In this document: positions 1 through 5,903 of the stretch, one piece after another
Numbering within the stretch: position 1 is the stretch's first letter
Layout of the letters: every line of letters starts with the position of its first letter
Source of the DNA: Paracoccaceae bacterium
GTDB lineage: Bacteria > Pseudomonadota > Alphaproteobacteria > Rhodobacterales > Rhodobacteraceae
NCBI GenBank assembly: GCA_007129775.1
Contig: SKUV01000169.1
Coordinates: 1 to 6,583, forward strand
Reading direction: 5' to 3'
Length of the DNA: 6,583 nucleotides
The notes under the pieces: model-generated
What the model was told of the DNA's origin: nothing
The model's input: the letters and a program-made list of their open reading frames with translations, nothing else
Databases searched by the model: none
Translations under genes and position numbers: made by a program

Positions 1-1158
1 CACCGGGTCGCAGGTCATGCCCAGATGATGCTCCAGCGCGATCTCGGCGGCGTTTTCCACCTGCTCGGGGCTCGCGCCCATCACCGCGGCCAGCCCCGCC
101 GCGGCCATGGCCGCGGCGCTGCCGACCTCGGCCTGACAGCCGCATTCGGCCCCCGAGATGGAGGCATTGTGCTTGATCAGCCCGCCGATGGCGGCGGCGG
201 TCAGCAGAAAGTCCGGCAGGCGGTCGCGGCTCGCGCCCGGGACATGGTCGAGCCAGTAGCGGAGCACCGCCGGCACCACGCCGGCGGCGCCGTTGGTGGG
301 GGCGGTCACCACCTGCCCGCCGGCGGCGTTTTCCTCGTTCACCGCCATGGCATAGGCGCTGATCCAGTCGTTGATCTCGTGCGGGGGGGCGAGGTTGCGG
401 CCGGCGCCGGCGCGCAAGGATCGGGCGATCGCCCGGGCCCGGCGGCGCACCTGCAAGCCCCCGGGCAGGATGCCCTCGGCGGCCAGGCCGCGATCGATAC
501 AGCCCGCCATCACCGCCCAGATCCGCGCAAGGCCCGCGTCGAGGCCGGCCGCGTCGCGCAGCACAAGCTCGTTTTCGCGCTTCATCGCGGCGATCGTGAG
601 GCCAGAGCGCCGGGCCATGTCGAGCATCCCGGCCGCCGTCTCGAACGGGAAGGGCACCTCCGGCCCCGCCGCACGGCCGGCCCCCGCCGCAAGCTCCGCC
701 GCGCTGAGCACGAAGCCGCCACCGATGGAGAAAAAGGTCTCTTCGGCGATGGTGTCGCCCTGCGCGTCGAGCGCGGCGAAGACGAGGCCATTGGCATGGC
801 CCGGCAGCGGCGGGCCATAGTCGAAGACCAGATCGCGCTCGGGCGCGAAGGCGAGCGTCAGCCCCGCGGGGCGCACGACCCCGTCGGCATGGATGGCGGC
901 AAGGGCGGCCTCGGCGCGTTCCGGATCGAGGTCCTCGGGCGAGAGGCCCGCGAGGCCAAGGATGACCGCGCGGTCGGTGGCATGGCCGCGCCCGGTGAAG
1001 GCGAGCGAGCCGTGCAGCCGCACCCGCACCCCCGCGACCGAAAAGGGCTGGCCGCGCAGGTGTTCGAGAAAGCGCGCAGCCGCCACCATCGGCCCCATCG
1101 TATGCGAGGACGAAGGGCCGATGCCCACCTTGAACAGGTCGAAGACCGAAAGGAACAT
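1..1158 (-). CDS. sdaA: L-serine ammonia-lyase, iron-sulfur type (partial, C-terminus beyond left edge)
   Basis: Cytosolic enzyme that deaminates L-serine to pyruvate and ammonia using a [4Fe-4S] cluster. From the ATG at 1158 the minus strand stays open for 386 codons to the window edge. The first residues, MFLSVFDLFKVGIGPSSSHT, are the family N-terminus, with IGPSSSHTMGP at residues 13-23 in the beta-type domain. The alpha-type domain follows, with NEEN (274-277), PTNGAAGVVPA (from 287), the KHNASISGAE block (from 329), a cluster cysteine in GCQAEVG (Cys341) and another in TCDP (Cys383). The third expected cluster cysteine, about ten residues further on, is outside the window. E. coli SdaA has 454 residues, so roughly 70 are missing. 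An extra cysteine (Cys339) sits two residues before Cys341, where E. coli has Val. No strong Shine-Dalgarno precedes the ATG, so the start rests on homology. The gene is divergent from the thiolase operon. Family assignment is secure. Confidence 0.96.
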   Translation of the reverse strand, partial: MFLSVFDLFKVGIGPSSSHTMGPMVAAARFLEHLRGQPFSVAGVRVRLHGSLAFTGRGHATDRAVILGLAGLSPEDLDPERAEAALAAIHADGVVRPAGLTLAFAPERDLVFDYGPPLPGHANGLVFAALDAQGDTIAEETFFSIGGGFVLSAAELAAGAGRAAGPEVPFPFETAAGMLDMARRSGLTIAAMKRENELVLRDAAGLDAGLARIWAVMAGCIDRGLAAEGILPGGLQVRRRARAIARSLRAGAGRNLAPPHEINDWISAYAMAVNEENAAGGQVVTAPTNGAAGVVPAVLRYWLDHVPGASRDRLPDFLLTAAAIGGLIKHNASISGAECGCQAEVGSAAAMAAAGLAAVMGASPEQVENAAEIALEHHLGMTCDPV

Positions 1159-1189
1159 GCCGCCGATTCTGTTGCTGTGCTGCCTCGCG

Positions 1190-1218
1190 TCCATATCGAA
1201 ACCGGGGCCGGGTGTCGC
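1190..1218 (-). promoter_or_regulatory. candidate sigma70-type promoter for sdaA (weak)
   Basis: Read on the minus strand, GCGACA (1213-1218) is followed after 17 bases by TATGGA (1190-1195). The last four bases of the first box match TTGACA and the first three of the second match TATAAT. Spacing is ideal and the predicted transcript start would lie about 25 bases before the sdaA ATG. The match is poor overall and rests on position as much as sequence. Confidence 0.22.
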
Positions 1219-1271
1219 GCCCTTTTCTGCCCGTCACGCCCGCGGGTGGGCCCCTTGCGCCATTCGGCGGA

Positions 1272-1363
1272 GCGGCCCGTTCCGGGCCGCAAGATCATGC
1301 CCGGCTGCGCCGCGCTGCGCGCGGCTTGCCTGAGCCCGGGCGCCTGCTCTAGGCTCGCGCCCG
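1272..1363. repeat. cluster of three short GC-rich inverted repeats in the divergent control region
   Basis: Three perfect inverted repeats lie in series: 1272-1290 (8-bp arms GCGGCCCG/CGGGCCGC, 3-base loop TTC), 1309-1325 (7-bp arms GCCGCGC/GCGCGGC, 3-base loop TGC) and 1337-1363 (7-bp arms CGGGCGC/GCGCCCG, 13-base loop). None is followed by a T-run, so they are not classical intrinsic terminators. They lie between the divergent sdaA and thiolase starts and end 22 bases before the thiolase ATG. They could be operators, a structured leader or, given the GC content, partly chance. The arms are directly visible; any function is inference. Confidence 0.4.
1326..1353 (+). promoter_or_regulatory. 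candidate promoter for the thiolase operon (weak)
   Basis: TTGCCT (1326-1331) resembles a -35 box. Sixteen bases later TCTAGG (1348-1353) is a poor -10 box preceded by an extended TG-N element (TG at 1345-1346). It lies about 32 bases before the chosen thiolase start and overlaps the third inverted repeat (1337-1363), so folding or a bound regulator could affect it. It is offered as a position to test. Confidence 0.2.
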
Positions 1364-1375
1364 ATCGGCAGCGAT

Positions 1376-1380
1376 GGAGG
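1376..1380 (+). promoter_or_regulatory. ribosome binding site deciding the thiolase start
   Basis: GGAGG lies 5 bases before the ATG at 1386. The other in-frame ATG, at 1374, overlaps this motif and has no Shine-Dalgarno of its own, so 1386 is preferred. Confidence 0.75.
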
Positions 1381-1385
1381 GGCGG

Positions 1386-2555
1386 ATGGAGGCGGCGCAT
1401 ATCGTGGGCTGGGCGCATGGCCGGTTCGGCCGCTCGGCGCTGCCCGATACCGAGGCGCTGATGGCCGAGGTGGCCGAGCCCGCGCTGGCCCATGCCGGGA
1501 TCGGCGCCGGCGAGGTCGACGGCCTTTTCGTCGGGGTTCTGAACAACGGTTTTTCGCCGCAGGATTTTCAGGCGGCGCTGGTGGGCATGGGGGTGCCGGC
1601 GCTGGCGGATGTGCCGGCGGTGCGGTTGGAGAATGCCTGCGCCACCGGTTCGGCCGCGCTCCATGCGGCGATGGATTTCATCGCCGCCGGCCGGGGCCGC
1701 GTGGCGCTGGTGATCGGGGCCGAAAAGATGACGGCGACGCCCGGCCCGGAGTTGGCCGACATCCTTCTGGGTGCCTGCTATCGCCGGCAGGAGGCGGGCG
1801 GGGCGGGCGGCTTTGCCGGCATCTTCGCGCGCATCGCGGAGAGCTATTTTCAACGCCATGGCGACCGGTCCGAGGAATTGGCGATGATCGCCGCCAAGAA
1901 CCATGCCAACGCCGTGGCCAACCCCTTTGCCCATATGCAAAAGGCGCTGACGCCCGAATTCTGCAACGCGGTCTCGGCCCGGAACCCGCTTGTGGCCGGC
2001 CCCTTGCGGCGCACCGATTGCGCGCTGGTGTCGGACGGCGCGGCGGCGCTGGTGCTCGCCGATGCCGAAACCGCCGCCGGCATGGCCCGGGCCATCGGCT
2101 TTCGCGCCCGCGCCCATGCCAACGCGCCGCTGGCGATCAGCGCGCGCGATATCCTTGCCTTCGACGGGGCTCGCCGGGCATGGGCGAGTGCGCTGGCGCA
2201 GGCGGGTGTGACGCTCGACGATCTTCACCTGGTCGAGACCCATGATTGCTTCACCATCGCCGAATTGCTGGAATACGAGGCGATGGGGCTGGCCACGCCG
2301 GGGCAGGGCCACCGCGTCGTGCGCGAAGGCATCGCGGAGCGGGACGGGCGGCTGCCGGTGAATCCTTCGGGCGGGCTCAAGGCGCGGGGTCATCCCATCG
2401 GGGCAACGGGCGTGTCGATGCATGTGATGGCGGCGATGCAACTGGCGGGCGATGCCGGCGCCATGCAACTGCCGGGCGCGGCGCTGGCCGGGGTGTTCAA
2501 CATGGGCGGCGCGGCGGTGGCCAATTACTGCTCGGTGCTGGAGCGGGTGCGGTGA
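1386..2555 (+). CDS. thiolase family protein, SCP-x type (acetyl-CoA acyltransferase-like)
   Basis: A 389-residue cytosolic thiolase, expected to cleave a beta-ketoacyl-CoA with CoA or to run the reverse Claisen condensation. Visible catalytic features in order: nucleophile Cys85 in NACATGS; HDCF at 286-289 followed by TIAELLEYE, the signature of SCP-x-type thiolases (classical enzymes have NEAF here); NPSGGLKARGHPIGATG with Asn326 and His336; and NMGG at 372-375 where classical thiolases carry a CxG loop. Lacking that late Cys fits the SCP-x type, in which Cys288 of HDCF is thought to take its place. Length and full motif set indicate an intact enzyme. The start at 1386 is chosen for the GGAGG five bases upstream; 1374 would add four residues. 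It is the first gene of the operon, with the acyl-CoA synthetase beginning at or just after its stop. SCP-x-type thiolases often have a DUF35/OB-fold partner gene, which is absent here. The substrate (fatty acid, branched acid, sterol side chain or other) cannot be read from the sequence. Confidence 0.93.
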   Translation: MEAAHIVGWAHGRFGRSALPDTEALMAEVAEPALAHAGIGAGEVDGLFVGVLNNGFSPQDFQAALVGMGVPALADVPAVRLENACATGSAALHAAMDFIAAGRGRVALVIGAEKMTATPGPELADILLGACYRRQEAGGAGGFAGIFARIAESYFQRHGDRSEELAMIAAKNHANAVANPFAHMQKALTPEFCNAVSARNPLVAGPLRRTDCALVSDGAAALVLADAETAAGMARAIGFRARAHANAPLAISARDILAFDGARRAWASALAQAGVTLDDLHLVETHDCFTIAELLEYEAMGLATPGQGHRVVREGIAERDGRLPVNPSGGLKARGHPIGATGVSMHVMAAMQLAGDAGAMQLPGAALAGVFNMGGAAVANYCSVLERVR

Positions 2556-2569
2556 GGCCGGCCTCCACC
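2551..2569 (+). promoter_or_regulatory. palindrome/hairpin over the thiolase stop and synthetase start
   Basis: GAGGCCGGCCTC (2554-2565) is a perfect 12-bp palindrome. Allowing one bulged C (2565), the arms extend to GGTG (2551-2554) and CACC (2566-2569), giving an RNA stem closed by a CCGG loop. It covers the thiolase TGA (2553-2555) and the alternative GTG start (2552), and ends just before the ATG at 2576. Such a stem could hide the downstream start until ribosomes finishing the thiolase open it. The palindrome is seen; the coupling role is inferred. Confidence 0.4.
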
Positions 2570-2575
2570 CGGGTG

Positions 2576-4135
2576 ATGAACCTTGCCGCGCTGCTGTCGC
2601 AGACCGCGCGACGCCTGCCCGATGCGCCGGGCCTGATCCAGGGCGCGCAGGTCTGCTCCTGGGCCGGGATCGATGCGCGTGTCGGGCGCATGGCCCATGC
2701 GTTGCGCCACCGGTTCGGGCTGCAGAAGGGCGCGCGCGTTCTGGTGCAATCGCCCAATTGCCGCCAGATGTTCGAATCGCAATGGGCCTGCTTTCGGGCG
2801 GGGCTCGTGTGGGTGCCGGTCAATGCCCGGCTCGCGCCGGATGAGGTCGCCGCACTGGGGCGGGCCTGCGATGCGCGCGCGGCCATCGTGCACGGCACCT
2901 ATCCCGCTCACGCGGCGGCGCTGCGGGGCGCCTGCCCGGATCTTGTCGCCCTGATCGGTATCGACGGGGGCAGCGGGCCGGATTACGACGCCCTGGCGGC
3001 CGAGGCGCCCGAAACACTGCCGCCCGTGGCGGTGGGGCGCGACGACCCCTGCTGGTTCTTCTTCACCTCGGGCAGCACCGGCCGGCCCAAGGCCGCGGTT
3101 CTGACCCATGGGCAGATGGCCTTTGTGGTCAACAACCACCTGTGCGATCTGCTGCCCGGCACCACCGCGCGCGACGCCTCGCTCGTGGTGGCGCCGCTGT
3201 CGCACGGGGCCGGCGTGCACCAGATGACGCAGGTCGCCCGCGGGGCGCGAAGTGTGCTGACCGAGGCGCCGGGCCTCGACCCGGCCGAGGTCTGGCGGCT
3301 GGTGGAGGCGCATCGGATCACCAATGCCTTCACCGTGCCCACGATCCTGAAGTTGCTGGTGGAGGATGCGGCCGTGGCGCGCCATGACCATTCGAGCCTG
3401 CGCCACCTCGTCTATGCCGGCGCGCCCATGTATCGGGCCGATCAGAAGCGCATCCTGCAGACCCTCGGCCCGGTCATCGTGCAGTATTTCGGGCTGGGCG
3501 AGGTGACGGGCGCGATCACAATGCTGCCGGCCGAAGAGCATTCGCTCGACGATGCCCGCGCCCGGCCCGGCACCTGCGGACGGGCGCGCACCGGAATGGA
3601 GATCCGCATCGCCGACGATGCCGGCGCCGATCTGCCCCCGGGCGAGACCGGCGAGATCTGCGTGGCCGGGCCAGCCGTTTGTGCCGGCTATCACGACAAC
3701 CCGGAAGCGAACGCCCGCGCCTTTCGCGACGGCTGGTTCCGCACCGGCGATCTGGGGCATCTGGATGCGGAGGGGTATCTCTATATCACCGGGCGGGCGT
3801 CGGACATGTATATCTCGGGCGGGGCCAACATCCATCCGCGCGAGATCGAGGAGGCGATTCTCACTCATTCCGATATTGCGGAGGTCGCGGTGCTGGGCGT
3901 GCCGGATCCGCGCTGGGGCGAGGTCGGCTGGGCCATCTGCGTTGCCCGGCCCGGGGCGGAGCCGGCCGCCATCGACCTTGCGGCCTGGCTGGAGGGGCGG
4001 ATCGCCCGCTACAAGCACCCGCGCCGGGTGCTCTATTGGGAGGCGCTGCCGAAATCCGGCTATGGCAAGGTGACCCGCAAGCTGCTGGCCGAGGCGTTGA
4101 AGGCCCGCGGGCTCTGGCCGGAGGGGCCGGAATGA
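2576..4135 (+). CDS. AMP-forming acyl-CoA synthetase (class I adenylate-forming enzyme)
   Basis: A 519-residue ligase that activates a carboxylic acid through an acyl-AMP to its CoA thioester. Motifs in order: P-loop TSGSTGRPK (164-172); FGLGE (305-309), the acyl-adenylate motif, with Gly308 where most relatives have Thr or Ser; GWFRTGDLG with ATP-ribose-binding Asp392; GR with Arg407 at the hinge region; SGGANIHPREIEE (414-426); and near the C-terminus GYGKVTR with catalytic Lys498. Both the large N-domain and the mobile C-domain are complete. ATG 2576 is chosen because its N-terminus, MNLAALLSQTARRLPDAPGL, has the family's usual length, but it has no Shine-Dalgarno. A competing GTG at 2552 overlaps the thiolase stop as GTGA, has GGAG 8 bases upstream, and would add eight residues. 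The next gene overlaps its end by ATGA. Its place between a thiolase and a PPC/DUF296 protein points to an acyl-CoA pathway; the acid is unknown. Confidence 0.93.
   Translation: MNLAALLSQTARRLPDAPGLIQGAQVCSWAGIDARVGRMAHALRHRFGLQKGARVLVQSPNCRQMFESQWACFRAGLVWVPVNARLAPDEVAALGRACDARAAIVHGTYPAHAAALRGACPDLVALIGIDGGSGPDYDALAAEAPETLPPVAVGRDDPCWFFFTSGSTGRPKAAVLTHGQMAFVVNNHLCDLLPGTTARDASLVVAPLSHGAGVHQMTQVARGARSVLTEAPGLDPAEVWRLVEAHRITNAFTVPTILKLLVEDAAVARHDHSSLRHLVYAGAPMYRADQKRILQTLGPVIVQYFGLGEVTGAITMLPAEEHSLDDARARPGTCGRARTGMEIRIADDAGADLPPGETGEICVAGPAVCAGYHDNPEANARAFRDGWFRTGDLGHLDAEGYLYITGRASDMYISGGANIHPREIEEAILTHSDIAEVAVLGVPDPRWGEVGWAICVARPGAEPAAIDLAAWLEGRIARYKHPRRVLYWEALPKSGYGKVTRKLLAEALKARGLWPEGPE
4120..4126 (+). 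promoter_or_regulatory. ribosome binding site for the PPC/DUF296 gene
   Basis: GGAGGGG lies inside the last codons of the synthetase gene, 5 bases before the ATG at 4132. With the ATGA overlap it fixes the start and indicates translational coupling. Confidence 0.75.
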
Positions 4136-4944
4136 GCGTGCCGCGCCATCCCGGGCCGCCGGCCGCGCTGCGGGCAGAGGCTTTGGCCTGCCGCGCGGTG
4201 CCGCTGCGGCTTTCGCTGCCGGCGGGGGCGGCGCTTCTGGAGGTGGCGGCGCGCGCGCCCTCGGCCTGGCTGCGCTTTTCCGGGCCGGTCGCGCGGCTGC
4301 GCTACGTGATCCCGGCCGATGCGCCCGACGATCGCCATGCGGCATGGTATAGCGAAACCTACGCGCCCGACGGGCCGGTGACGGTGCGCGCGGCGGGGCT
4401 CTTTACCGGGCCGCGCGAAGGCGCACCCTTTCTGCATTGCCACGGCGGATGGGAGGGGGCGCCGGGTGCCGGCCATGTTCTGCCCGATCAGGCGCGGCCC
4501 GGCGCCGGTGTCCTGTTCGACGGCTGGCGCATCGCGGGCGCGCAGATGCAGGCCGGCCATGACGCCGAGACGAATTTCACCCTCTACCGCCCGTTGGCTA
4601 CGGGCCCGGAGGGGGCTGAGGGCGCGCGGGCGCTTCTGGTGCGGCTCGCGCCCGGCGAGGATCTCGGCCCGGCGCTGGCGCGGCTCTGCGCGGGCCACGG
4701 TCTGGGCCGGGTTCGGGTGGAGGGGTTGGGCAGTCTGAACGGCGCGCGCATGGCCGACGGGCGGCGCGTGGCCCCGGGAGCCACGGAATTCCTGATCCGC
4801 TCCGGCCGCGCCGGCCCGCGGGGCGCGCGGCTCGACATCATGCTGGTGGACCGCGCCGGCGCGGTGACCGAGGGCGTGCTGGCCGGGCAGGGCAATGCGG
4901 TGTTCGTGACCGCCGAAATCCTTCTGATCGCCGAGTCGGGCTGA
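4132..4944 (+). CDS. tandem PPC/DUF296-domain protein, function unknown
   Basis: A 270-residue protein with no signal peptide or membrane segment, so probably cytosolic. Residues about 164-268 read as a PPC/DUF296 domain: RLAPGEDLGPALARL, VEGLGSLNGA, ATEFLIRSG, then a final strand ending in FVTAEILLIA. Residues about 20-155 look like a second, more diverged copy: GLFTGPREGAPFLHCHGGW followed by GAGHVLP, then ETNFTLYRP. The N-terminal copy has His102, His104 and His115 (HxH...GH), the set of conserved histidines typical of prokaryotic PPC domains and plausibly metal-binding. The C-terminal copy has Asp235, Met237 and about Val249 at the matching places, so its site looks dead. In plants PPC domains occur with AT-hooks in DNA-binding proteins; no AT-hook is visible here and the role of the prokaryotic form is unclear. 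It is the last gene of the operon, overlapping the synthetase by ATGA with a strong GGAGGGG site, so an enzymatic or binding role with acyl-CoA compounds is my inference. Domain assignment of the C-terminal half is firm, that of the N-terminal half moderate. Confidence 0.85.
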   Translation: MSVPRHPGPPAALRAEALACRAVPLRLSLPAGAALLEVAARAPSAWLRFSGPVARLRYVIPADAPDDRHAAWYSETYAPDGPVTVRAAGLFTGPREGAPFLHCHGGWEGAPGAGHVLPDQARPGAGVLFDGWRIAGAQMQAGHDAETNFTLYRPLATGPEGAEGARALLVRLAPGEDLGPALARLCAGHGLGRVRVEGLGSLNGARMADGRRVAPGATEFLIRSGRAGPRGARLDIMLVDRAGAVTEGVLAGQGNAVFVTAEILLIAESG

Positions 4945-4987
4945 CCAGGGGGCGTGCTGATCGTGCCCGGCCTTCACGGCGCGCCGG

Positions 4988-5830
4988 TCAGGGCAGGCGG
5001 CGCAGCAGGATCACCTCCAGCCGGTTGTTGCGCTCGGCGCTGCCGTTGCGCACGGCGGGCTGGCGGTCTGCATGGCCGGTGACGCGGCGCAGGCGCGCGC
5101 CGGCGATGCCGCGCTCCTCCAGCATCTCGCGGAAGCGCTGGCTGCGGGCGGTGGTCACGTCCCAGACCGGATTGGCGGCCAGCACCACCGGAAAGCTGCG
5201 CGAATGGCCCTCGATCGCGATGCCGTTCTGCACAAGGGCGAAGACCTCGGCCAGAAGGTCGGCGAGGTCGTGCAGCGCGCGCTGGGGCCGGTCGCTTTCA
5301 GGCGCGAAGAGGGGGGCGCCGGGCAGATCGAACAGCTCCACGATCAGCCCCTCGTCGCTGAGCCGGGTGACGATGTGGCGCAGCGTGTTTTCGCTGGCCA
5401 TGCTTTCGCCCGACCGGCCTGTCAGCGCCTCCTCGACCGCCTGCAGAAGCGCATCCTCGCCCGCCTGCGTGTCCGAGGTGTCCACCCCCGTGGCACCGCG
5501 CGCCTGACGTTCGACCTCTGGCATCCGGTCGCTGGCGCCGCGCCCGCTTTGGGCCACGGTATCTTCGGAGAACACGTTCTCGCCGCCGAAGGCACCATCG
5601 CCCCCGCCCGAAATCCGGTTCACCGGGATACTGGGGCTGAAATAATCCGCAAGCCCCTTGCGCTGGTTTTCCGTCGTCGCGTTCAGCAGCCACATCATCA
5701 GGAAGAACGCCATCATCGCTGTCGCGAAATCGGCAAAGGCCACTTTCCACGCGCCGCCGTGGTGGTGGCCGCCCGCGATGACCTTCTTCCGTTTGATGAT
5801 GACTGGCGCGGCATTGTCACGCCGGCTCAT
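4988..5830 (-). CDS. motB: flagellar motor stator protein MotB
   Basis: A 280-residue inner-membrane protein that with MotA forms the ion-driven stator of the flagellar motor and anchors it to peptidoglycan. A short basic cytoplasmic tail (KRKK, 13-16; HHH, 22-24) precedes one transmembrane helix at about residues 30-50, with Asp34 in FADFATAMMAFF as the expected ion-carrying residue. A low-complexity linker (about 66-145) follows, then an OmpA/MotB-type peptidoglycan-binding domain (about 150-277) with IEGHSRSFP, NPVWDVTTARS, RVTGHADRQP and NNRLEVILL. ATG 5830 is chosen because AGGTGAT lies 4 bases upstream; in-frame ATG 5836 and GTG 5851 would add two or seven residues. The gene lies 73 bases downstream of the Hint-domain gene on the same strand and is convergent with the operon, 43 bases apart. 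No motA or other flagellar gene is in view, so MotA must be encoded elsewhere. PomB-like sodium stators cannot be excluded from sequence alone. Confidence 0.92.
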   Translation of the reverse strand: MSRRDNAAPVIIKRKKVIAGGHHHGGAWKVAFADFATAMMAFFLMMWLLNATTENQRKGLADYFSPSIPVNRISGGGDGAFGGENVFSEDTVAQSGRGASDRMPEVERQARGATGVDTSDTQAGEDALLQAVEEALTGRSGESMASENTLRHIVTRLSDEGLIVELFDLPGAPLFAPESDRPQRALHDLADLLAEVFALVQNGIAIEGHSRSFPVVLAANPVWDVTTARSQRFREMLEERGIAGARLRRVTGHADRQPAVRNGSAERNNRLEVILLRRLP

Positions 5831-5834
5831 ACCC

Positions 5835-5841
5835 ATCACCT
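5835..5841 (-). promoter_or_regulatory. ribosome binding site deciding the motB start
   Basis: On the minus strand AGGTGAT, which matches the 3' half of the full Shine-Dalgarno sequence, stands 4 bases before ATG 5830. It overlaps the alternative ATG at 5836, favouring the shorter protein. Confidence 0.55.
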
Positions 5842-5849
5842 GTATCTTC

Positions 5850-5878
5850 ACCCGGGATCGAGGCTAGCGGCCCCGGGT
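5850..5878. repeat. short inverted repeat between the Hint gene and motB
   Basis: ACCCGGG (5850-5856) and CCCGGGT (5872-5878) form perfect 7-bp arms around a 15-base loop that itself contains the palindrome GCTAGC. It lies in the 73-base gap upstream of motB. No T-run follows on the minus strand, so it is not a clear terminator. It may be a leader hairpin, an operator or chance in GC-rich DNA. Confidence 0.25.
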
Positions 5879-5903
5879 TGATACGGGATTAACGCCCGCC
5901 GCC

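Noticed and set aside
1205..1226. GGGC...GCCC followed by TTTT, resembling an intrinsic terminator on the plus strand.
   Set aside because: The stem is only 4 bp and no plus-strand gene ends upstream of it, so it has nothing to terminate.
1374..1385. ATG at 1374 as the thiolase start.
   Set aside because: It overlaps the GGAGG that serves the ATG at 1386 and has no ribosome site of its own; the four extra residues add nothing recognisable.
25..1461. A 478-codon plus-strand open frame across sdaA and the intergenic region.
   Set aside because: sdaA on the other strand has every family motif; this frame has none and crosses the divergent control region into the thiolase gene.
858..2468. A long open frame of 536 codons on the minus strand opposite the thiolase gene and running into sdaA.
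   Set aside because: It is an antisense shadow of high-GC coding DNA: Arg/His/Gly/Pro-rich, matching no family, and opposite or out of frame with two well-supported genes.
2525..4345. A 606-codon open frame on the minus strand opposite the acyl-CoA synthetase.
   Set aside because: The composition is typical of an out-of-frame reading (Gly, Arg, His and Pro rich) with no recognisable motif, while the opposite strand carries a complete ligase.
4967..4987. A possible terminator hairpin between the convergent operon end and motB (CCGGC/GCCGG, 11-base loop).
   Set aside because: Only 5 bp of stem with a large loop and no T-run on either strand; not enough to call a terminator.
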